Program-made: the position numbers and the translations under genes
The notes under the pieces: model-generated
The model's input: the letters and a program-made list of their open reading frames with translations, nothing else
Databases searched by the model: none
Told to the model about the DNA's origin: nothing
Source of the DNA: Aradus depressus
Taxonomy: Eukaryota > Arthropoda > Insecta > Hemiptera > Aradidae
Assembly (NCBI GenBank): GCA_963662175.1
Contig: OY759215.1
Span: forward strand, 18,279,079-18,343,078
Direction of reading: 5' to 3'
DNA length: 64,000 nt
In this document: one piece after another, positions 29,401-38,145 of the stretch
Numbering within the stretch: position 1 is the stretch's first letter
How the letters are laid out: each line of letters opens with the position of its first letter

Positions 29401-31745
29401 CCCCGGCGATCGGTGCGAGCCGATCCCCAGGCGACTGACCAGGAATTAACATCCGCCAAGATGATCACGTTGCCCCCCTCGAGTTCATCAAGTATATGAT
29501 CCAAGTGGCCTAACTGTCGTTCTATGTCCTCAGAAGGGGGGAAGTACCCGCTGATGACATAGCAGCTCACGTTTGCATGCCTGACACAGGCCACTACCAT
29601 ATGGCTGGTAGACAGATGGTGGAGTGCCATCACGTCCATCAGGGGGTCAGTCACAACCAGTGCGGCCATAGGCCGCTGGTTGTCCCTCGCCCCAACCATA
29701 ATCCTGTGGGCGGTGCCTAGGCCTGCCACGGCGCCTCTAACGCAATATGGCTCCTGGAGAGCAAGTACCTGGATGTTCTCCTGGGATACCAGGTGCCGTA
29801 CTTCCGCAGCAACGATTCTGCGCCTATTCATGTTGTGTTGCCACACATGAAGACCGTCACGCTGCCTACCGGCCATAGTCCGTGCGAGCGGCCAGGGCCT
29901 CTATCGCCCGGATGTATGTCGGGCAGGTATCACAGTTAGCACTGTGATTCGCGGCAGACTTTCCTGTGCCGCAATTGCAACACTTCGGCGGCTTGTTTTT
30001 CCTATTCGGACACTTGGTGTCGCTGTGGTTCTCCGCTGAGCACCACGCACATCTCTCCCTGCCCTTACAGTACTTGGCGATATGGCCGAATCCCTGGCAC
30101 CTATTGCACCTTGTTATATCCAAACAGTCCCCGACCCTGCACGGATACCACCCACCCAGCGTTATGGACCCCGCCAAGACCAGTTCTCTCCGGACATCCG
30201 ACGAGGCTTCCGCTACCCAGTTTGTAGTCGGGCCGCCCTTCGGGGGGCCTTTCCTGTAAAGTGGAGTAATCCCCTTATACAGTGGGTTCACTGCCTCGAG
30301 CCTCCTAGAGAGGTCCTCCCCCGACCAGCTGGCAAGGACATCAAAAAGAACGACCCTGGGTCTTCTTCTGCTGAGCGCCTCGGCCCTCAGACCCGCTGCC
30401 TGGAGAGCCGGTGCGCCCAACAGGGACTCCAGCTCGGTCGGAGTGGACACCTGTAGGAGGAGTCCTCTTCTCCTGGCGGGTTTGGCCGACTTCACCTTGA
30501 TCCCGAGCTCACTCGGGTCCACCAGCTCCAGGGCCGCCTCCAGCCTCCTGCCGTCACTCTCCTGCTGGAAGGTGACGACAGCCCTGTAACCGGCGGCCGG
30601 GCGGATACCTCCCTCGGTTGTCAGTTCCCTCCTCAGCTGGCGGACGACATCCGACTTCGTCCTCCGGGGGGGCGCTGTCCTGGGTGGGAAATTCGGGGCT
30701 GCGGATGGGGCTGGAGGAGTCGTTTTCGACTGCCTCTTCTTCTTCTTCGACGCCACCATTGTCCAGGACATGGCGTCCGGGTACTCCGCTTCAGTGACCG
30801 GAGGTGGGGGGGGAGAGGACGGGAGGGGGATCCCATCCTTTTCCCTCCCTTGGCTGGATACGGAGGGAGGGGCGGCGGGTCTTTTGGGGGAAGCAGCACT
30901 TGTAGGTGTGATTTCAGCCGCTCCTCTCTTCTTCTTCTTCGCCCTCCTCTCCGGCACCCCTCCTGGCGGAGTGCTGTTCTGGGGCAGGTCCTCGTCCAGG
31001 GCAGGGAGGCCGTTGGAGGGGGGATCCCTCGGCATAGCCGGGATGCTGGGCTGCATGAGGGTCGACCTTAGCATCAACTTGGTGGCGATGGCCTCTGCCA
31101 TCACCTCCGGCCTAAATCCCTCCAAAATCTCGGATGAGACTTTGGCCCTGCTTTCCGCATCTATCTGTCTGGCGAGCGAGGCCGCCAGCAGGTCAACGAG
31201 ACGCTGGACCCCCTCATTCACCTTCTGCTGGCTGGCCCTACTCATCCTAGAGGTCTGGGCAGCGACCATTAGCTGAATGGTTGCCGCCTCTCGGTTGGGG
31301 CAGCCACTGAACGGGGTGGCGGCCTCGGCGCTCACCGTTCCGCTCGATTCCTTGGGGGCGAGAGGAATCCTCGGGACGGGGAGGGTAGATCGGCGGGAGG
31401 GGAGGGCAGATCGGCGGGGGGGAAGGGGGATGGGGGCTGGTGAAATTGTCTGTGGGGCTTCCTGGGGGACAGGGGGTGGGGAGGTGGGGGGGACTTGTGG
31501 ACACTTCTCCATTGTGAGGGACAACAGCTGGCTTCGAGAGGTGTGGTGCGGGGTGAGGGTGGGTTGGGAAGTGCTCCCCTCCTAGACACGCCCACACACC
31601 CAACTGCCACTTTCTAAATTCAAATATTAAATATCTTTTACTCACCGATTGTGCACAAACCACTCGTTAGATTTTGTCCAAACCTCGAACTCAGGACCTT
31701 TAGGCACTGGACTCTAATATTGTCAAGTTTATTTTGGAATTTAAC

Positions 31746-31793
<48 letters not shown>

Positions 31794-34700
31794 CACCTTC
31801 ACAAAATTACACACGCGGAGCAGGTCTAGGACATGTTGCCTCGTTGACAGCCAAGGCGGGACACCCCGCCTTATTGGACTTTCGCCTTATTGGACTTGGT
31901 GCTGCTGAATGTGGGAAATGTCCCGACGTTCACGGGGATAGGAACGGGGTCCATCGTGGACCTTACCTTCGTCTCCCCCACCCTGTACAAAGGGGGTGGG
32001 GGCTGGAGAGTGGGTCAGGGGTCCCGCCAGCGACCATCAGGCGATCCTATTCGAGGTGTACCCTGTCAGGAGACTCACTCGAAGAGGAGACAGGGGGTTA
32101 GGCTCACCCCACTGGAACGTTAGGGACTTCCTGACGGACACCTTCAATCAGGCACTGGAGCTATGGCCGCCTGAGACTAACAGCGCCGGCGCAAGGAGCG
32201 CCACCGAGCAGGTGGAGGCCGTCATGCTCTGGCTCTCCCGTGCGTGCGACGTCGCCATGCGAGTCAGCAAGGGATGCATCAGGGGCCCACCGGCATATTG
32301 GTGGAGTGACACCATCGCAGCACTACGCGATGAATGCCACTCCGCCAGGAGCCGGTACCAAAGGGCGAGGATGCGTATCACTGCAGACGCAATCCGCCCC
32401 TTAGAGCAGACACCGACGAGCCTTTGCGACTAGCCCTGGAGGAGGAACTACACGGACAGTCCACACCGGAGCGTTGTAAGGACATAGTCCAAGAGTGGAT
32501 AGTAGATAAATGGCAGCAGCGATGGTCACAATCATCAGACGGCCGAACGACCTGGGCTTACTTCCCAAACGTCCGGGCAAGACTTGAGTCGGTTTGGGTA
32601 AAGCCGGACCACTGGACGTCCCAGATACTATCGGGTCATGGGGATTTCAACTCCAAGCTCTTCTTTTTCAAGAAGAAGGACAGCCCGAACTGCTCGTGTG
32701 GCGGCGTCGAGACTGCAGAACATGTAGTTCTCGAATGCCCGCTGTACGACGGGCCTAGGGTGGAGTTGATACGCCGGACAGGATCGTACCTGGGACTAAA
32801 CCCAAGGAAGCTGATGACTGAGGCTGACTACCCGGAGTTCGGAAGATTCGTCGCCTCCTGGCGGAAGGTAAAGAAGGCAGTTTAACGTGGTTCCGGGAAT
32901 GATCGTTGGGTGCTGGTAACACGACCCACCTGCGACATCCTCGGCGCAACGCAGGCAAGAGCGTAGGTGCCTGGCCCCGCGTTCTCTCGGGAAACGCCGA
33001 AAAGGTAGGTTGGAGGACCCAACCGATCACTCCGGTGATTGGCGGGGTCCTACAACCGGCCATAACAGCAATAAAATCTTAAATAAGTGCCCTTATTCCC
33101 CCCTACGCGGCGGACGTGTGTCGTTGAGCCTCCTTCAGGGGCCGGTACACACGTAAAAAAAAACAAAAAAAAAAAAAAAAAAAAACAAAGGGCGAGGAAA
33201 AGAAATGGGGGTAGCGCGGAAGTGCTCCAGCAAAAGTTCGCCGAGGCCAAGCGAAACCTGCACAAGGAGACTCAGAAAAACAAGAGAACCTGCTGGACGG
33301 ACCTGTGCGCCGAGTTGAACGCAGACCCATGGGGTAGGGCCTACAAGATCGTGACCAAGAAGCTGCACAAGAGCCAGCCAAAGATGGAGCCTGAGGAGGC
33401 CCAGAACATCGTGGAATGCCTCTTCCCCTGCAGCGTCGTGGCAACATTAGAGATAGAAGAAGGCGACGAGCCAACGACATCCCCCCTGTCACAAGAGAGG
33501 AAATTGAAAGAGCCTGTCGACACGTCGGTGCCAACAAGGCACCCGGGCTGGATAAAATCCCAAACCGAGCCCTGAAAGCAGCAATGAAGGCCAAGCCAAT
33601 GGTCTTCGCTGATGTGTACGATAGGTGTTTGAGAGCGGGGGTTTTCCCTGGTCGATGGAAAAGGCAACATCTTGTCCTGATCCCGAAGCCGGGGAAGCCC
33701 CCAGGTGATCCCTCAGCATACAGACCCCTCTGCCTCCTTGATACAGCGGGGAAGATGCTGGAAGGTTTGTATCACTAAAGAAGTCTATAGTCCTCTGGAG
33801 TGCCTCTCGGTGGTTGCCCAGGGCTGCTGGCAGTGCTCTGGTGATGCCTCTCCTGGCCAGCTCCTCCTGATAGAGTGGACACTCCTCCAGGTTGAGCCGC
33901 ACCGATAGCTCCTCACACAGTTCACACTTCCTGACTTCCTCTCTTCTTATCAGGTGGCCGTGGCTCAGCCGACTGTGATCCATTCGTAGCCTCATCACTG
34001 CCACTTCTTCTCGTCGATTATCCCTGATGGACGTTTTCCATGGTTCCACCCCTTTTTTGATGTATTTTAATTTGTCGCGGCCGTCAACTTCGTTCTACAT
34101 GTTGGTCCAACCCAGTTTAACCTTACTATGTAGTATCTGTTTGAGATCCGATTTTGTAGAAATTTCATTACATTCAGCAGCTGAAGTTGAGGCTTCTTTT
34201 GCGGCAAGGTCTGCTTGTTCATTTTCTTCTATGCCTACATGTGATGGAACCCACATAAATATGACTGATTTGCCCTCAGATAAGATATAATCTGTGTATC
34301 TATGGATTCTACTCACGAGAGGATTATCAGTGTACAATACTTGGGTTGCTCGTAGTGCTGCCATCGAGTCTGAACAGACGATGAATGATTGTTCATTCAT
34401 AGTCATCACGTCATGTAGTGCAGCAGAGAGAGCGCACAGTTCTGCAGTGAAGCTAACTGCTCCATGATGGTAATTTGTGCTTTAATGTAGCGCCTTTAGC
34501 AACCACAGCAAATCCAGTGTTTCCACTACTCTTAGACCCATCAGTGTACAAGAATTCAAATTTGTGATGTAGGCTTTGAATTTGATTGAATTCGGTTTAA
34601 TAGATGTTGGTTTCCGAATTCTTTAGCCGATGCGATTCAGTTGGAATAAGGGTTTTCTATGTGTCCATGGTGGCTCCTCCGGAGGGTCACTTCGTGGCTG

Positions 34701-37700
34701 CACTTCCATGAGATCTAATATGAATTGCCTTGTCCTCAATCCCAGAGGATGCATTCGTCGCTCCTTCATAATATGAAGATTATATTATAATCTGCGGTAC
34801 TTCGGTTGGAAAACATAGTTGTAGGCAGGGTTGGCTTCGTTCAGGACAAAGTTGCAATGAAGCTAGAGGCTAACCAAAGGCTGCGAAAAAGAAGAGGGGA
34901 AATCCCAGTTTCGGCACAAAGCTATTGGATCTTTTGGAAGTTCAAACAAGAACATTTATAAAACATAAAATAATCTAAAAATAATAATTACTCTCATATT
35001 ATTTTTTAATTATAGTCACAATAAATTCCGTTTAAATAATATTTTTAATACTTTAAGAAAAATATGCCATTATCATAACCTTGATAGTAAAATCCCATTT
35101 TTAAGTCATTACAATATTGCCGTATTGAGGTAAAATTTTTAATTAAATGAAGAGAATAAATTTATCTATAGGTAAATTTCAATAGAAACGTAGAGTTATT
35201 TATTTCTTAATCAATGTAAGATCTGTTTATTGTTCCTCTTTCATATTCTATATAACTGTAAAGTGTTTCAGTGCTCATTTAATTATTTTTTTTCTAGCTT
35301 CATGTGTACAACGAGACTATTTTCAAAAAATAAATGTTATATCCGGAGTGGATCATGTGTCTGAATGGGATCAACAGTTAAAACAACCTTGAAAAATAAA
35401 TAAAATATTAATAATCTTTATAGAAAATAATTATCAAAATTTTGCCCCAGAGAAGTCTAACATAGTGAAACTAGTTAAGCATTCGTAGTGAAAATTCCAA
35501 GAAAAGTGTTCCAACTCTAAGAACTGATCGGAGCTACGTCATCGGTGAGTGAATTTCCCAATTTTTTTCAACTTAACCTGCTCATGATAGAGCAGATTCC
35601 CGAGAAGAGTAGAGATACTGAAAACAAAAGTGGGGGGTTATCACCTCAGTGCCAAAGTGAACAACAACCCGCAAGCAACGACCAACAACGCAGTACGGCG
35701 GCTTAAGGAATTGTTGTCCAAGGTGGTTGGCAGTCGTGTCTTAGCCGAAGCCCGAGAGGCCTTTCTGAGCTCAGCTGCTTTTGTAGATTCTCTACAACCT
35801 ACTTTGTTATGAAGTAATAGAAGTTTTTTTGAACAAGTTTTTCGTGTTTGGCTATTTTGTAATCTTTTGTCATATGAATCAAAAAGAAGAGCAACGCATT
35901 TGTGTGAAGTTGGGTTAAACTTTTTCAGATGTTGCAAAAGGCTTTTGGGGATGTCTAGGTCGATCACGGTGTCACGAGTGGTACAAGAGGTTCAAAGAAG
36001 GCCGGACATCGTCAGAAGACAATCCTCGTTCAGGACGCCCATCAACTTCGACTGACGACGATCATGTTGCCAGAGTGAACGTTCTCGTGAGATGAAATCG
36101 TCGTCTAACCATACGTGAAATGGCAGAGGAATACAACATTTCATTTGGCTCATGTCAAGTGGGGAGTGTGCTGCATCTTGACAAGGCGCCTGTTCATTCT
36201 GCGTTGCTCATTCTAGATTATTGCACAAAAAACGCCATGGCCGTCATCCCTCAGCCCCCGTACTCACCAGATCTGGCCCCTGCGGACTTTTTCCAGTTTA
36301 CGAAACTCAAGAGACCCTTAAAAGAGCAGAAATTTCACTCAACTGATGAAATTAAAGAAAAATCGCTGGAGGAGCTGAACAAAATTCCAGAAGATGAGAT
36401 CTCAGGGTCTCTCCAGCAGTGGAAAGGGCTGTGAGAAAAATGGGCCAAGGGGAGTACTTTGAAGGGGACAATGTCAAATAACTTGTAAATTTTTTAAAAA
36501 TTAGTCCCGGAATTTTTTAATTACCCCTCGTAGTCATGTCGCTCTGACACATCGTTCGCAAGCCGCCATTGTCGATATAAGCAACTGGTGCATAACAAGC
36601 TGGCCCTTTCACATAGTAAAACCTGATGAGAGGGAGACCTGATCCACGACATCCTCTGGCTTTAATGAACCACAGGCGGCACATTGAGAGCCAGGCTGTG
36701 ATCACGTATTTAGGGGTGTGAATCGCGCTGGGCCTGAAACTGACGCCGCACGTTGTAGCCATTAAAAATGGTGATTAATTATAATACCGTTTTGAAAACA
36801 TCAAAGTAATTTTTAGCCGTTTTTCAGGAATTAACTTGTACAAGAACCTGGGCAGCTGAGACGGCTGGAGCGTTTACATAGGATGGAGCCTGATAGATTG
36901 CCGAGGAGGATACTGGAGAGACACCCGGAATGACAAAGAAGAAGAGGTAGATGGAGGACATGGAGGACGACCTCAGAACAATGGGTGTGAGAAGATGGAG
37001 ACGGGAGGGCGTGGATAGAGAAGAATGGCGGAAGATCGTTGCGGAGGCCCAGGTTCTATAAGGACCGTAGAGTCAGGGAAAGTAAGTAAGTAAAGTAAGG
37101 CAATAAAACATAGGATTTTTCTAGACTAACTAAACTAAGTTAAATTTCCATAGCTTCCGAACTAGTGGCGTTATTTATAAAAATTCATTTCGAATAGATT
37201 TTTAAATTAAATGTACCTCAATACTATGTACCTCAATAAAAAAAAAGTACAGGATCAGATTGGAAAATTAAATGTCGGTCTTTAATAAACCTTTTTTTAG
37301 GCCTAGAACATACGACTGACTTTAATCTGAAGTAGTCGGAAGAGAATGGGAAGTGTACTTTTAAACGCGTCCATATACATGTCCGACAAAAATTCTCACC
37401 GACTAAAAAGCTGTGAAAAATATAGAACTCGTCCTATATTCTTCCGATTCTAAGTCGGTGGGAGGGGATAGAACACAGCTGTTCGTGTGTGTTAAATAAA
37501 TCTAACTCAACGAAGATACGGAAAACTAATACAAAGGTAGGTAGTCAAAGAAAAGTAAGAAACTTAGAACAACTTAAGTAGGTACCTCAATGTCATTGAC
37601 AACCTTTCTTCTGTTTAGATACTCTTTCTCATTACAGTGTCAGTATGTTTTAAAGCACTATACAAAATTGATGAGAGCTCATCGAATAATTGCACTGACA

Positions 37701-38061
37701 TCCTATAAAAAGGAAAAAACTTCTGTGGATGTTCCTTCAAATCACAGTGCAATTTATGAAATTGTCCGTTCAACAGCCGTTGACTGGTGATAGGATGAAT
37801 CACTGTCTTCGGTAAACTGTATTTTTCTTCTTCCTCAGATAAACCGCGATGGAGCACAATCTACGAAACTGAAAGTGATGTTCCATTGCGAAACAAAAAA
37901 TTACTAGTTATGTTATTATTAGGAGGTGGGAAAATGCGTCAGAGCTTGTTCTCGGAAAAAATAAATCAATCGAAAGTTGGAAGGTCGTGTGGTCTAGGCC
38001 TTATGGAGAAATGTAAATAGAATTAGAGGTATCAACAATTTGCTTTGAAAAACTATTGCGA

Positions 38062-38145
<84 letters not shown>

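Larger units (their letters stand above)
26434..31814 (-). mobile_element. R1-like copy 3, nearly full length, inserted in the leader of copy 1
   Basis: The most intact family member. Poly-T (its A tail) is at 26434-26475, then subfamily-I 3' end, ORF2, ORF1 and leader with a 43-T run at about 31749-31793. A 21-bp direct repeat flanks it (26413-26433 and 31815-31835). Because both copies carry related leaders, part of that repeat may be shared leader sequence rather than pure target duplication. Confidence 0.82.
19676..31879 (-). mobile_element. R1-like non-LTR retrotransposon copy 1, itself split by copies 2 and 3
   Basis: Host-element envelope on the minus strand. Its poly-A end (poly-T on plus) is at 19676-19690 and its 5' end near 31879. 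Pieces in gene order: 5' leader 31879-31836, copy 3 inserted, leader 26433-26045, ORF1 start 26044-25618, copy 2 inserted, ORF1 remainder 23848-22760, ORF2 22788-19970. It is bounded by the 12-bp duplication tttcgccttatt inside LINE X. The 5' junction also carries an extra copy of cgccttattggactt. Several frameshifts and an internal endonuclease deletion make it inactive. Confidence 0.8.

Noticed and set aside
30082..31276. Plus-strand frames of up to 168 codons
   Set aside because: Antisense shadows of the intact R1-like ORF1.
26434..31814. R1-clade copies as evidence of nearby 28S rDNA
   Set aside because: No rRNA sequence flanks any copy; targets are other transposons or intron DNA.
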